Shown piece by piece: positions 14,774 to 23,342 of a DNA stretch of 25,590 bases (within the stretch, counting starts at the first letter, position 1; the number at the start of each line of letters is the position of its first letter). The notes below the pieces were generated by a model, which saw only the letters and a list, made by a program, of their open reading frames with translations, had not been told where the DNA came from and did no database searches. Origin of the DNA: an uncultured Sutterella sp. (GTDB lineage Bacteria; Pseudomonadota; Gammaproteobacteria; Burkholderiales; Burkholderiaceae_F); NCBI GenBank assembly GCA_900542805.1, contig UQOW01000020.1, forward strand, positions 1-25,590, written 5' to 3'. Both the position numbers and the translations under genes were made by a program.

Positions 14774-15511
14774 ATGCGAACAGTCAATGTCGGAAACGTC
14801 CGTCTCGGTACAAAACCGGTGAAAACACTTGTCAGTCTTGAGGGAGCCACACCGATGGCGCTTTACAAGAAGGCTCGATTACTCGATAAAGAGCCCGTTG
14901 ACATTCTGGAATGGCGAGTCGATTCGTTTCGCAACCAGTCCATCCCTGCACTCAAAAAAACCTTCTCGGAGTTACGCAAGGCAACGAGTAAGCCTCTGTT
15001 ACTCACTGTGCGCACGTGCCGCGAAGGCGGCAAAGCCGATTTGTCTCGACAAAACTACAAAAATCTCCTAGTTGAACTCCTGGCAGAAACCACACCCGAT
15101 GCCGTTGATGTGGAATTCGGGCGAGGCGATATCGCCTCGCTTGTTTCGACAGCACACGAAAAAAAGGTGCCTGTCATCGCGAGTTTTCATAACTTTTCAA
15201 AAACCCCTTCCGAAAGCGAGCTTTTTAAAAAACTCGCACGCATGGAGCAAGCACACGCGGACGTTCTGAAAATCGCCGTGATGCCCCGAACACCGTCGGA
15301 TGTTTTGCGTCTTTTAAAGGTCCTTCTGATGGCGAGCAAAAGCCTTAAGTCTCCGGTTGTAGCGATTGCCATGGGCAAGCTCGGCACATTGACGCGTATT
15401 GCAGGCAGTCAGTTCGGGTCATGCGCCACGTTTGCCGGCTTCGGAAAAGTCTCTGCTCCCGGACAGCTTAATCTTCACGAGACAAACCGTTTTCTTTCCT
15501 TCTCCGAATGA
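14774..15511 (+). CDS. aroD: Type I 3-dehydroquinate dehydratase
   Basis: The 245-residue protein catalyses the third step of the shikimate pathway, dehydrating 3-dehydroquinate through a Schiff-base Lys. The class I residues are present: Glu46 and Arg48 in LEWRVD, catalytic His139 in SFHNF, Schiff-base Lys166 in LKIAVM, and GSQFGSCATF near 211-220 closing the active site. The ATG at 14774 follows AAGG about 9 nt upstream. It is divergent from hslR. Type I enzymes are less usual than type II (AroQ) among betaproteobacteria, as far as I recall, so this could be a lineage trait or an acquired copy. The next gene, larA-like, has its own -10 element. Confidence 0.93.
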   Translation: MRTVNVGNVRLGTKPVKTLVSLEGATPMALYKKARLLDKEPVDILEWRVDSFRNQSIPALKKTFSELRKATSKPLLLTVRTCREGGKADLSRQNYKNLLVELLAETTPDAVDVEFGRGDIASLVSTAHEKKVPVIASFHNFSKTPSESELFKKLARMEQAHADVLKIAVMPRTPSDVLRLLKVLLMASKSLKSPVVAIAMGKLGTLTRIAGSQFGSCATFAGFGKVSAPGQLNLHETNRFLSFSE

Positions 15512-15515
15512 CCGA

Positions 15516-15544
15516 TAGCACAGGTCTTTGGGCACTCCTATAAT
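15516..15544 (+). promoter_or_regulatory. Probable promoter of the LarA-family gene
   Basis: A perfect TATAAT at 15539-15544 lies 37 nt before the ATG at 15581. The element 17 nt upstream, TAGCAC, is a poor -35, so an activator may be needed. Confidence 0.5.
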
Positions 15545-15580
15545 GGAATACACCTTCTACTGACACTGACGGAGCCTCTT

Positions 15581-16858
15581 ATGTCCTTGAAACAATATGA
15601 TTTTGCCTACGGACACGGTCGTAAAACTTTCTCTTTGGATGACTCGGATGTCATTGCCACCGTGCGAACCGAAGAGTTCCCTGTCATGGCCGATGTCAAA
15701 GCCGGCGTTTTGGACGCCGTCCGCCATCCGATCGGATGCGACTCCTTAGACAATATCGTCAAACCCGGCCAAACCATCGCGTTCATTTGCAATGATCCGA
15801 CGCGCGTTGCCAATAGTTACGACTTCATGCCGGTTCTCGTTAATGAAATGAATCGACTCGGCATCAAAGACGAGGACATGAAGATTGTCTTTTCTTTAGG
15901 CTCACACCGCGACATGACGCACGAGGAAATGGTTGCAGCAGTCGGTGCAGACGTTGCCTCGCGCCTTAAGATGTACAACTCCACGTGCACGGTTCAAGAC
16001 GACTTCGAATACTTCGGGAAAACGACACGCGGAACTCCCGTCTGGATTAACAAACATCTTTGCGATGTCGATCACGTCATCCTCACAGGCACCATCGTGC
16101 ACCACTATTTTTCCGGCTACGGAGGCGGACGCAAGGCGATTTTGCCCGGATGTGCGGCAATGGAAACCATTCGCGTCAACCATAGTTTCATGCTCGATGA
16201 ACATGCAGGCTTAGGCAAAACCGTCGGCAATCCCGTTTACGAAGATCAAATGGAAGGTGTTGCCCTGTTTGCCCGGGGACGCTCTCTGTTTCTCTTTAAT
16301 GCCATCCTTAACGCCAAGCATCAGTTCCTTAAGATGTTTGCCGGCGACTACATTGCTGCTCACAAGGCGGCCTGCCGCTTTGTCGATGAAGTGTACGGTT
16401 GCGTCATCCCCGAGGAAGCCGAACTTGTCGTTGCCAGTTGCGGCGGCTACCCGAAAGACATCAACGTCTATCAGATGCAAAAGACCATGGATAACGCCAT
16501 GTGTGCTGTCAAGAAGGGCGGTGTTGTCATTCTCTTTGCCGACTGCGAGGAAGGCTCCGGCTCGAAAGTTTTGGAAGAAACCTTCCGTCGTTTAAAGACA
16601 CCGAAGGCCATTAAGTGCGAACTTGAACACGACTTCCGAATCGGGGCCAACAAAGCCTTTGCCATTACGCGTCCCTTATCAAAAGCCCGCTACATCCTTG
16701 TGACGCGACTCGATAAGGCACTTGCTAAAGACATGCTTTTTACCGCAGCCGTCGATTCATTTGAAGAAGCGTACGCCATTGCCAAGACCTATGTCGGAGA
16801 ACACCCGAAGACCATCCTGATGCCTGAAGGAAGTCTGACGGTCCCGCGTGTAGCTTAA
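15581..16858 (+). CDS. larA: LarA-family nickel-pincer-dependent racemase/epimerase
   Basis: The 425-residue protein aligns by eye with lactate racemase LarA. NDPTR (Asp72, Arg75), GSHRDMT (His109), GTIVHHYFSGYGGGRKAILPG (His175, Lys185) and NHSFMLDEHAG (His201) sit one residue past the equivalents I recall for the Lactiplantibacillus plantarum enzyme (His108, His174, Lys184, His200). GGYPKDINVYQMQK near 288-301 completes the site. Lys185 would carry the pyridinium dithiocarboxylate nickel cofactor and the His residues move the proton. LarA relatives racemise lactate, malate or other alpha-hydroxy acids, so the substrate is not fixed. The cofactor genes larB, larC and larE are absent from this window and must lie elsewhere. 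GGAG precedes the ATG. Confidence 0.92.
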   Translation: MSLKQYDFAYGHGRKTFSLDDSDVIATVRTEEFPVMADVKAGVLDAVRHPIGCDSLDNIVKPGQTIAFICNDPTRVANSYDFMPVLVNEMNRLGIKDEDMKIVFSLGSHRDMTHEEMVAAVGADVASRLKMYNSTCTVQDDFEYFGKTTRGTPVWINKHLCDVDHVILTGTIVHHYFSGYGGGRKAILPGCAAMETIRVNHSFMLDEHAGLGKTVGNPVYEDQMEGVALFARGRSLFLFNAILNAKHQFLKMFAGDYIAAHKAACRFVDEVYGCVIPEEAELVVASCGGYPKDINVYQMQKTMDNAMCAVKKGGVVILFADCEEGSGSKVLEETFRRLKTPKAIKCELEHDFRIGANKAFAITRPLSKARYILVTRLDKALAKDMLFTAAVDSFEEAYAIAKTYVGEHPKTILMPEGSLTVPRVA

Positions 16859-16882
16859 CTGATTGGTTTTACTGTAACGAAC

Positions 16883-16905
16883 CGCCGCAGGGACCTCCTG
16901 CGGCG
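16883..16905 (+). terminator. Hairpin after larA, probable terminator
   Basis: CGCCGCAGG and CCTGCGGCG form a perfect 9-bp stem around GACCT, 24 nt after the larA stop. The following TCCGATTTATCC has only a weak T-run. The position before the tex promoter supports a terminator role. Confidence 0.55.
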
Positions 16906-16962
16906 TCCGATTTATCCGAAAGCAAAGTCACAACGCATCGCTATTTTTCTGTTCTACCCGTT

Positions 16963-16990
16963 TTGACGAGGCGTTCGAAGCCGATATAGT
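16963..16990 (+). promoter_or_regulatory. Sigma70-type promoter of tex
   Basis: TTGACG at 16963-16968 and TATAGT at 16985-16990 are separated by 16 nt, each one base from consensus. The leader to the ATG at 17032 would be about 35 nt and contains no clear Shine-Dalgarno sequence. Confidence 0.65.
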
Positions 16991-17031
16991 TTGCACTTTG
17001 CTTCGTTTTTCAATCACCACGATTCTTATCC

Positions 17032-19428
17032 ATGACACAACTTGACTTAGCCGCCCAACATCGCATCGTTTCGTCCATTGCAACAGGCATTCATGCCAAA
17101 CCGGAACAAGTCCAAGCTGCCGTAAAGCTCTTAGATTCAGGCGATACAGTTCCCTTTATCGCCCGCTATCGGAAAGAAGTCACCGGCGGGCTCGATGATG
17201 CGCAACTTCGCGAACTCGAATCGGAACTTGAATACCGTCGCGGTCTTGAAGAGCGGCGCGGCACCATTCTCGAATCGATTCGAACCCAAGGAAAACTCAC
17301 GGATAAGATTGCTCGGGCGATCAATGAAGCCGACACCAAACAACGTTTGGAAGATTTGTATCTACCGTTTAAACCCAAGCGTCGCTCGCGCGCCCAGACA
17401 GCCAAAGAAGCCGGTCTTGAGCCGCTTGCCGATGCTCTCTTGAAAGACCGGTCTTTGAATCCGGAAACGGAAGCCGCGAAATTTATCCATACCGATAAGG
17501 GAATTGATTCGGCAAAAGCGGCGCTGGAAGGCGCGCGAGACATCCTTTCCGAGCGCTTTGCGGAAAATGCCGACATGCTCGAGTCCCTACGCGAATTTCT
17601 TTGGAATAACGCCGACATGGCAAGTGCCGTGATTCCGGAAAAACAAAAAGCCACGGAAGCGGCTACCTTTAAAGACTACTTTACGTTTTCCGAACCGATT
17701 CGTAAAGTGCCCTCGCACCGAGCTCTGGCGATGTTTCGCGGTCGCGATGCCGGTTATTTGAAGCTTTCCGTACGTCTTAATGATGAGGTCGAGGCTCAAC
17801 CCGTGCATCCGTGCGAGACTATGATCGCCGAGTTCCTCAATCTGGAAAACAAGGGGCAACCGGCCGATGCCTGGCTTGAAAGCGTCGTGCGCTGGACCTG
17901 GCGCGTTAAGTGTGCTTGGCAACTGGAAAGCGATCTTTTCTCGCGTCTTCGCGATGCTTCGCAGGAGGCGGCCATCGAGGTATTCGGGACCAACCTCAAA
18001 GATCTCTTACTTGCGCCCCCTGCTGGACACAAAGCCGTAATCGGCCTAGATCCCGGCATTCGTACCGGAGTGAAGGTCGCCGTGATTTCCGAGACGGGTG
18101 CCGTTCTGGAAACCGGCACGATTTTCCCGCATGAGCCGAGAAACGAATGGCAATCTTCCATTGAAATCCTTGCGAATTTGGCGAAAAAACACACCGCCTC
18201 GCTTGTGGCAATCGGAAACGGCACGGCCAGTCGCGAGACCGACAAACTTGTCGGCGAACTGATTGCCGACCATCCGGAACTGAATTTAACCAAAGTTGTC
18301 GTGAGCGAAGCCGGCGCTTCCGTGTACTCGGCCTCCAAGAGTGCCGCCTCAGAACTGCCGGACTTAGACGTGAGCCTTCGCGGAGCCGTCTCCATTGCCA
18401 GGCGTCTGCAAGACCCGCTTGCAGAACTCGTGAAAATCGAGCCTAAGGCTATCGGTGTCGGTCAGTACCAACACGACGTCAATCAAACGAAACTTTCGAC
18501 CAAACTTGATGCCGTCGTCGAAGACTGTGTCAATGCCGTCGGCGTGGACCTAAACACCGCATCGTGCGCGTTGCTGTGTCGCGTTTCGGGGTTAAATTCC
18601 CTGCAAGCCAAACGTATTGTGGACTATCGTGAAAAAACAGGTGCCTTCAAAGACCGGCAAGCTCTGATGAACGTTCCGCGCTTCGGCGAAAAAACATTCG
18701 AGCAGTCGGCCGGATTCTTACGCATCATCGGCGGCACGAATCCGCTCGATGCTTCCTGCGTTCACCCGGAGTCCTACCCGGTTGTCGAAAAGATTGTCGA
18801 AAAAACAGGTCTTTCCGTCGACAAGCTTATCGGTAATCACGCGGTTTTATCTCAACTTCAAGCCAGTGACTTTACCGACAATCGTTTCGGGCTTCCGACG
18901 GTTAAAGATATTTTCCGCGAACTGGAAAAGCCCGGGCGTGATCCGCGGCCTGAATTTAAAGCCGCACGTTTTGACGATTCCGTTCGCGCCTTAAAGGATC
19001 TGACTACCGGCATGATTCTCGAAGGTGTTGTCACCAACGTTACGGCCTTCGGTGCATTCGTCGATATCGGTGTACATCAAGACGGGCTACTGCATATCTC
19101 CGAGATGTCCTCGCGTTTTGTGCGCGACCCCCGGCAAATTGTTCACGTCGGTCAAATCATCAAGGTCCGTGTTTTAAGCGTCGACTTAGAAAGACGCCGT
19201 GCCGCCTTATCAATGAAACTGGCACCGGAAGTGAAAAAAGGTCCGGCGGCAAAAGCGTCTTCTCCCGAACAGCGAAATCGCTCCGAAGAAAACCCTCGGC
19301 ACAAAAATCCCGAGAGGATCGCTCGCCGGGAAAGGACCCGTGCCGCAGCTCAGCACGATACGCATCATGCACCGCGTTCGGACTCGGCGATGGCGCAAGC
19401 TTTTGCCAATGCTTTTCATAAATCCTAA
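17032..19428 (+). CDS. tex: Tex transcription accessory protein
   Basis: The 798-residue product is full length for Tex, a cytoplasmic nucleic-acid-binding factor related to eukaryotic Spt6. The order is an N-terminal helical Tex region with VPFIARYRKEVTGGLDDAQLRE-type motifs (residues about 1-190), a YqgF/RNase H-like domain starting at AVIGLDPGIRTG (about 335), helix-hairpin-helix repeats (about 505-565, LNTASCALLCRVSGL and YREKTGAF), and an S1 RNA-binding domain (about 655-730, GMILEGVVTNVTAFGAFVDIG). A basic, low-complexity tail of about 70 residues follows. The ATG at 17032 has no Shine-Dalgarno sequence, but the family N-terminus supports it. The gene has its own promoter. The cyd operon begins 53 nt after its stop. 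Confidence 0.96.
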   Translation: MTQLDLAAQHRIVSSIATGIHAKPEQVQAAVKLLDSGDTVPFIARYRKEVTGGLDDAQLRELESELEYRRGLEERRGTILESIRTQGKLTDKIARAINEADTKQRLEDLYLPFKPKRRSRAQTAKEAGLEPLADALLKDRSLNPETEAAKFIHTDKGIDSAKAALEGARDILSERFAENADMLESLREFLWNNADMASAVIPEKQKATEAATFKDYFTFSEPIRKVPSHRALAMFRGRDAGYLKLSVRLNDEVEAQPVHPCETMIAEFLNLENKGQPADAWLESVVRWTWRVKCAWQLESDLFSRLRDASQEAAIEVFGTNLKDLLLAPPAGHKAVIGLDPGIRTGVKVAVISETGAVLETGTIFPHEPRNEWQSSIEILANLAKKHTASLVAIGNGTASRETDKLVGELIADHPELNLTKVVVSEAGASVYSASKSAASELPDLDVSLRGAVSIARRLQDPLAELVKIEPKAIGVGQYQHDVNQTKLSTKLDAVVEDCVNAVGVDLNTASCALLCRVSGLNSLQAKRIVDYREKTGAFKDRQALMNVPRFGEKTFEQSAGFLRIIGGTNPLDASCVHPESYPVVEKIVEKTGLSVDKLIGNHAVLSQLQASDFTDNRFGLPTVKDIFRELEKPGRDPRPEFKAARFDDSVRALKDLTTGMILEGVVTNVTAFGAFVDIGVHQDGLLHISEMSSRFVRDPRQIVHVGQIIKVRVLSVDLERRRAALSMKLAPEVKKGPAAKASSPEQRNRSEENPRHKNPERIARRERTRAAAQHDTHHAPRSDSAMAQAFANAFHKS

Positions 19429-19431
19429 CTA

Positions 19432-19461
19432 TTGGCGCATGAGCCTTTTCTTCTTTTAAAA
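19432..19461 (+). promoter_or_regulatory. Possible promoter of the cytochrome bd operon
   Basis: TTGGCG (19432-19437) and TTAAAA (19456-19461) are spaced by 18 nt just after tex ends. The match is moderate. I see no full FNR-type TTGAT-N4-ATCAA site in the 53-nt gap, so oxygen control, if any, must act elsewhere or by read-through. Confidence 0.35.
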
Positions 19462-19481
19462 TCAAAGCGGAGACAAAGCTT

Positions 19482-19697
19482 ATGCGACATGTTACTACGG
19501 ATAAACCCCGTCCGAAGCCGACCGGTCTTACCAAACCGGTCAGCTGGGTGTTGTGTCTGAAGATTCTCGCCATTTTTGTGCTTTGGCTCTGTTTTTTCAC
19601 TCCCGGCAAGCGTCCTGCTCAAACGCCGGAGAATGTCGCCGCCGGTCTTTTAGGGCAACCCGCGGCATCCGCAGTCTCTCGTGAGGAAAGACCATGA
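19482..19697 (+). CDS. cydP: Cytochrome bd oxidase putative small subunit CydP
   Basis: The 71-residue protein has a basic cytoplasmic start (MRHVTTDKPRPKPTG), one transmembrane helix (VLCLKILAIFVLWLCFF, about 23-39) with the Lys-x-x-x-Phe/Leu-x-LW-x-x-FF pattern of CydP proteins, and a periplasmic tail ending GLLGQPAASAVSREERP. It is preceded by GGAG and its TGA overlaps the cydA ATG as ATGA, so translation is coupled. CydP proteins are a small family found upstream of cydA in betaproteobacteria and neighbours; a role in assembly or stability of the oxidase is presumed, not shown. The call rests on the pattern and on the position. Confidence 0.8.
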   Translation: MRHVTTDKPRPKPTGLTKPVSWVLCLKILAIFVLWLCFFTPGKRPAQTPENVAAGLLGQPAASAVSREERP

Positions 19698-21247
19698 TCT
19701 CATCAACTCTCGTTGACTTATCACGCTTGCAATTTGCCGTCACAAGCATGTACCACTTTTTGTTTGTGCCGCTCACGCTCGGCCTTTCCTTCATTTTGGT
19801 CATCATGGAAAGCTGCTATGTTGTAACCAATCGAGAAATCTATCGGGACATGACCCGCTTCTGGGGCAAGCTCTTCGGCATTAACTTTGCTATGGGTGTT
19901 GCCACGGGCATTACCATGGAATTCCAGTTCGGGACTAACTGGGCCTACTACTCGCACTATGTCGGCGATATCTTCGGGGCGCCGCTGGCTATTGAAGGTC
20001 TTTTAGCTTTCTTTTTAGAATCAACGTTCGTCGGCCTGTTCTTTTTCGGCTGGAATCGCTTAAGTAAGAAAAAGCACCTGCTTGTGACTTTTCTTATGGC
20101 CTTAGGTTCAAATCTTTCGGCTCTGTGGATTCTCATTGCAAATGCCTGGATGCAGTACCCCATCGGAAGTGACTTTAACTTCCTGACCATGCGCATGGAA
20201 ACCACGGACTTTTGGTCTGTGGTGACAAGCCCTTGGGCTCAAGCCAAATTCATGCACACCATCAATGCGGGCTACATGACAGGCGCCCTTTTCGTTTTAG
20301 CGATTTCCGCCTTTTATCTACTTCGCGGACGCGATATTGCCTTTGCCAAGCGCTCGATTAAGATTGCGGCCGTTTTCGGCTTGATGGCAACGTTTTTTAC
20401 GCTGCATATGGGAGACGAGTCCGGGTACCTCGTTGCTCAAAATCAACCGACGAAAATTGCTGCGATGGAAGCGGCCTGGGAAACCCACGAGGCTCCGGCT
20501 CCGCTTTCGGTTTTTGCTATACCGAACGAGGCCGAACGCAAAAACGATTATGAGATTTCCGTCCCGTGGTTGTTCGGTCTGATGGGCACGCGCTCGACAA
20601 GCCAAGAAATCCCGGGTATCAATCCCCTAGTGGAAACTGCCCAGGAGCGCATCATCGAAGGCGCTCAGGCTGTTGAACTATTAACGGCACTACGCAAAGC
20701 TCCGGGCGACCAAGATTTGCAAAAGCGCTTTAATGAAGTCAAAGAAAGCCTAGGCTACGGCCTCCTTTTAAAGAAATACACGTCCGACATCTCGCAGGCA
20801 ACGCCCGAACAAATGCGTCAGGCGGCTTTATCGACTATTCCGGCCGTCACACCCATGTACTGGTCGTTTCGTTTGATGGTTGCCTGCGGCCTCATTTGCC
20901 TTGCACTCTTTGTGCTTGCGACCATCACGAGTCTTAAGGACACCATTGCATGCCGTAAGGGGCTTTTACGCGTCATGCTTTTTGCCCTTCCGCTTCCGTG
21001 GATTGCCTGTGAACTCGGTTGGTTCGTGGCCGAATACGGTCGTCAACCTTGGAGTATCTACGAAGTGTTGCCGGTTGACCTATCGGTCTCTTCTCTCTCG
21101 ACAACCGATTTAGTGTTTTCTATCGGCGGATTCGTCCTGTTGTACTCGGCCCTGCTTGTCGTCGACCTGTGGCTGATGACTCGCTTTGCCCGCCTCGGTC
21201 CGAGCACACTCGGCACGGGTCGGTACTTTTTCGAACGCAAAGCCTAA
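19694..21247 (+). CDS. cydA: Cytochrome bd quinol oxidase subunit I
   Basis: The 517-residue protein reduces oxygen to water with quinol electrons in the inner membrane. Ligands and key residues sit two positions past the E. coli ones: His21 (heme b595/d ligand), Glu101 and Glu109 on the proton path (LAIEGLLAFFLEST), His188 (KFMHTINAGYMTGA), Lys254 and Glu259 in the quinol loop, Arg393 and Met395 (heme b558 ligand, SFRLMVA) and Glu447 in WFVAEYGRQPW. The constant offset means no insertions or deletions in the first 450 residues. The long quinol loop (about 250-390) marks it as the CydA-L type. It follows cydP by ATGA overlap, and cydB starts 15 nt later. Confidence 0.98.
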   Translation: MISSTLVDLSRLQFAVTSMYHFLFVPLTLGLSFILVIMESCYVVTNREIYRDMTRFWGKLFGINFAMGVATGITMEFQFGTNWAYYSHYVGDIFGAPLAIEGLLAFFLESTFVGLFFFGWNRLSKKKHLLVTFLMALGSNLSALWILIANAWMQYPIGSDFNFLTMRMETTDFWSVVTSPWAQAKFMHTINAGYMTGALFVLAISAFYLLRGRDIAFAKRSIKIAAVFGLMATFFTLHMGDESGYLVAQNQPTKIAAMEAAWETHEAPAPLSVFAIPNEAERKNDYEISVPWLFGLMGTRSTSQEIPGINPLVETAQERIIEGAQAVELLTALRKAPGDQDLQKRFNEVKESLGYGLLLKKYTSDISQATPEQMRQAALSTIPAVTPMYWSFRLMVACGLICLALFVLATITSLKDTIACRKGLLRVMLFALPLPWIACELGWFVAEYGRQPWSIYEVLPVDLSVSSLSTTDLVFSIGGFVLLYSALLVVDLWLMTRFARLGPSTLGTGRYFFERKA

Positions 21248-21262
21248 TTCGAGGAGACAACA

Positions 21263-22402
21263 ATGATTGATTATGAAATCCTCAAAATTATTTGGTGGCT
21301 TTTAATCGGAGTCCTGTTAGCCGGCTTTGCTGTCATGGACGGACAGGACATGGGGGTCGGAACCCTTTTGCCGTTCCTCGGGAAAAACGATACGCAGCGC
21401 CGCTGCATGATCAACGCTGTCGCTCCCCACTGGGACGGCAATCAAGTCTGGCTTCTGACGGGGGGAGGCGCCATCTTCGCGGCTTGGCCCTTAGTCTATG
21501 CCGTTGCCTTCTCGGGCTTTTACTGGGCCATGCTCATCGTTCTGTTGGTGCTGATTTTACGCCCGGTCGGATTTGATTTTCGCAGCAAACTGCCGGAAAA
21601 AAAATGGCGTACGACGTGGGACTGGGCTCTTTTTGCCGGTTCGGCTGTCCCGCCGGTGATTTTCGGCGTGGCCTTCGGAAATCTCTTGGTCGGTGTGCCT
21701 TTCCATTTTGACGAGACCATGCGTGTGGTGTACACGGGAAGCTTCTGGGGACTTCTTAATCCCTTCGCCCTCCTTTGCGGTCTTGTGAGTCTTTCAATGA
21801 TTGTGGTACACGGTGCCTGCTGGTTGATTTTGAAAACCGAAGACGTTTTGCAGTCCCGGGCGGCTTTTATTGCCTCGGTCGCCGCGACCGTCACGGCGCT
21901 TTTGTTCATCACGGGCGGCCTGTGGGTCTATGTCGGAATCGACGGCTATGTAGCCAGTATCGGTCTGTCACCTTCCGGCCCGGCAACCCCGCTTGCCAAA
22001 ACCGTTGACGTGTACTCGAGCGGCTGGTTTACGAACTTTTTAAATTACCCGGCGCTTCTTGCCTTGCCGCTTATCGGCATTGTTGCCGAATTTAGCGTCA
22101 TCGCATTTGCACGACGCCACTGCGGTTTGTCTTCCGTGTGCGCCAGCGGTCTGGGGATCATCTCGATTGTTCTTACGCCTCTGGTGGCCATGTTCCCGTT
22201 TGTCCTGCCGAGTTCCTCGCACCCGGCCTCGAGTCTGACGATTTGGGACTGCTGCAGCTCGCAACTGACGCTCGAGATTATGCTGGTCGCCGTCATCGTT
22301 CTCCTCCCCTTTGTGTTAAGTTACACGGCTTGGGCTTACCACGTCATGAGCGGGAAAGTTACGGACGAGTACATCGCCCAAAACGACAAACACCTGTACT
22401 AG
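21263..22402 (+). CDS. cydB: Cytochrome bd quinol oxidase subunit II
   Basis: The 379-residue length is the same as E. coli CydB. The start MIDYEILKIIWWLLIGVLLAGFAVMDGQDMGVG carries the conserved first helix with the DG-D-G motif. The NAVAPHWDGNQVWLLTGGGAIFAAWP segment near 52-77 is the family signature, containing the Trp-Asp pair linked to oxygen and proton paths. About eight hydrophobic helices follow, as expected. GAGGAGAC precedes the ATG. CydB partners CydA in the oxidase core and holds quinone or stabilises the complex. The gene is in the cydP-cydA-cydB-cydX operon. Confidence 0.97.
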   Translation: MIDYEILKIIWWLLIGVLLAGFAVMDGQDMGVGTLLPFLGKNDTQRRCMINAVAPHWDGNQVWLLTGGGAIFAAWPLVYAVAFSGFYWAMLIVLLVLILRPVGFDFRSKLPEKKWRTTWDWALFAGSAVPPVIFGVAFGNLLVGVPFHFDETMRVVYTGSFWGLLNPFALLCGLVSLSMIVVHGACWLILKTEDVLQSRAAFIASVAATVTALLFITGGLWVYVGIDGYVASIGLSPSGPATPLAKTVDVYSSGWFTNFLNYPALLALPLIGIVAEFSVIAFARRHCGLSSVCASGLGIISIVLTPLVAMFPFVLPSSSHPASSLTIWDCCSSQLTLEIMLVAVIVLLPFVLSYTAWAYHVMSGKVTDEYIAQNDKHLY

Positions 22403-22415
22403 CCGGAGAGTTCCT

Positions 22416-22535
22416 ATGATTTACTTTTACTGGATTACGGGTCTCGGATTTGCTCTGACACTTTCTGTTTTGATTTGTGTTGCCGGCGAGCGCGATGACG
22501 AAACGCCGGCTGACACGCCGCATCAAGACAAGTGA
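22416..22535 (+). CDS. cydX: Cytochrome bd oxidase small subunit CydX
   Basis: This 39-residue gene starts 13 nt after cydB with CCGGAGAG as ribosome binding site. The product begins MIYFYWITGLGFALTL, a single transmembrane helix with aromatic residues at its start like the E. coli MWYFAWILG, and ends with an acidic, polar tail (ERDDETPADTPHQDK). CydX subunits of 30-50 residues sit next to CydAB and help assemble or stabilise the heme-containing complex. Its last 13 nt overlap the end of the UPF0173 gene on the other strand. Position, spacing and helix pattern make the call likely. Confidence 0.88.
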   Translation: MIYFYWITGLGFALTLSVLICVAGERDDETPADTPHQDK

Positions 22536-23197
22536 ACGGACGTTCCAGGTTCGACAATTAGAACCCGGATGTCGCCTTCTTTTTCGACGACTTCCTGAAA
22601 GGCCTTCGGGTCCTGAGCAATTACGGGCCACGTGTTATAGTGAACCGGGATGACAACCGGCGCACCGAGCCAGGTTGCCGCAAGAGATGCGTCTTTCGGT
22701 CCCATCGTGTAGTTGTCGCCGATCGGTAAAACCGCCACATTAAAGGGCTCGACGGAGCGAAACCACTTCATGTCTCCGAATAGTCCCGTATCTCCGGCGT
22801 AGTAAAGACGGATTCCGAAAAAGTTCACGATAAAACCGCAAGCGTGACCGCCGGCAACGCCGCTTCCGTGAAATGCCGGCGCAATCCGCACTTTCCCGAA
22901 CGGAAATTCGTGCGTTCCGCCGATGTGCATGGCGTGTGACGAACAGCCGGCTTGACTTGCTAAGCCGCAAATCTCAGCCGTTGAAATGATTTGTGCTCCG
23001 GTGCCCCGTGCAATTTCAAAGGCGCTTCCCAAGTGGTCTTCGTGCGCATGGGAGACGAAAATCCAATCGGCATTGATATCCCGGACCGTAAGCCCTTCGG
23101 GGTTTCCATCTAAAAAGGGATCGAAAAGCGCTCGTTTTCCTTCGACCTCAAGCCAGAATGCAGCATGGTGGATGTAGTGAAAGATTTTCTCACTCAT
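22523..23197 (-). CDS. UPF0173 metal-dependent hydrolase (metallo-beta-lactamase fold)
   Basis: The ATG at 23197, behind GGGAGG, gives 224 residues, typical of UPF0173. The first zinc site is HAHEDH (His50, His52, Asp54, His55). Further ligands are His110 (FHGSG), Asp136 (AGDTGLFGDM) and His186 (VHYNTWP), all in the expected order. ALFDPFLDGNP near the start is the family signature. The usual second-strand HSxF motif appears as HHAAFW. The family lacks an established substrate; a cytoplasmic hydrolase is inferred. It converges on cydX with a 13-nt overlap and no terminator hairpin between. Confidence 0.9.
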   Translation of the reverse strand: MSEKIFHYIHHAAFWLEVEGKRALFDPFLDGNPEGLTVRDINADWIFVSHAHEDHLGSAFEIARGTGAQIISTAEICGLASQAGCSSHAMHIGGTHEFPFGKVRIAPAFHGSGVAGGHACGFIVNFFGIRLYYAGDTGLFGDMKWFRSVEPFNVAVLPIGDNYTMGPKDASLAATWLGAPVVIPVHYNTWPVIAQDPKAFQEVVEKEGDIRVLIVEPGTSVHLS

Positions 23198-23308
23198 AGT
23201 TTTTCCTCCCGTTTTGTTGCGGCGCATTCCGGCCGCCTCACTTTAACTTTACGGACTCATGCCGGGGCTCGCAAGGGAATTCAAAGCAACCTCCTCTTGC
23301 CGCAGATG

Positions 23309-23342
23309 AAAAAAACCGCAGCACTTTGAAAAAGCACTGCGG
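23309..23342 (-). terminator. Strand-specific rho-independent terminator of the second FadL gene
   Basis: On the minus-strand RNA, CCGCAG-UG-CUUU pairs with AAAG-UG-CUGCGG as a 12-bp stem with two G-U pairs, a UUC loop and a seven-U tail. On the plus strand the G-U pairs become C-A mismatches, so it can act well only for minus-strand transcripts. It lies 31 nt after the porin gene's stop. Confidence 0.85.

Noticed and set aside
17796..18395. 199-codon minus-strand frame inside tex
   Set aside because: It is a shadow of the tex coding sequence; its Ser/Arg-rich product matches nothing and lacks a start signal.
19429..19481. FNR or ArcA operator before the cyd operon
   Set aside because: Only an ATCAA half-site is present in the gap; no paired site at FNR spacing was found.
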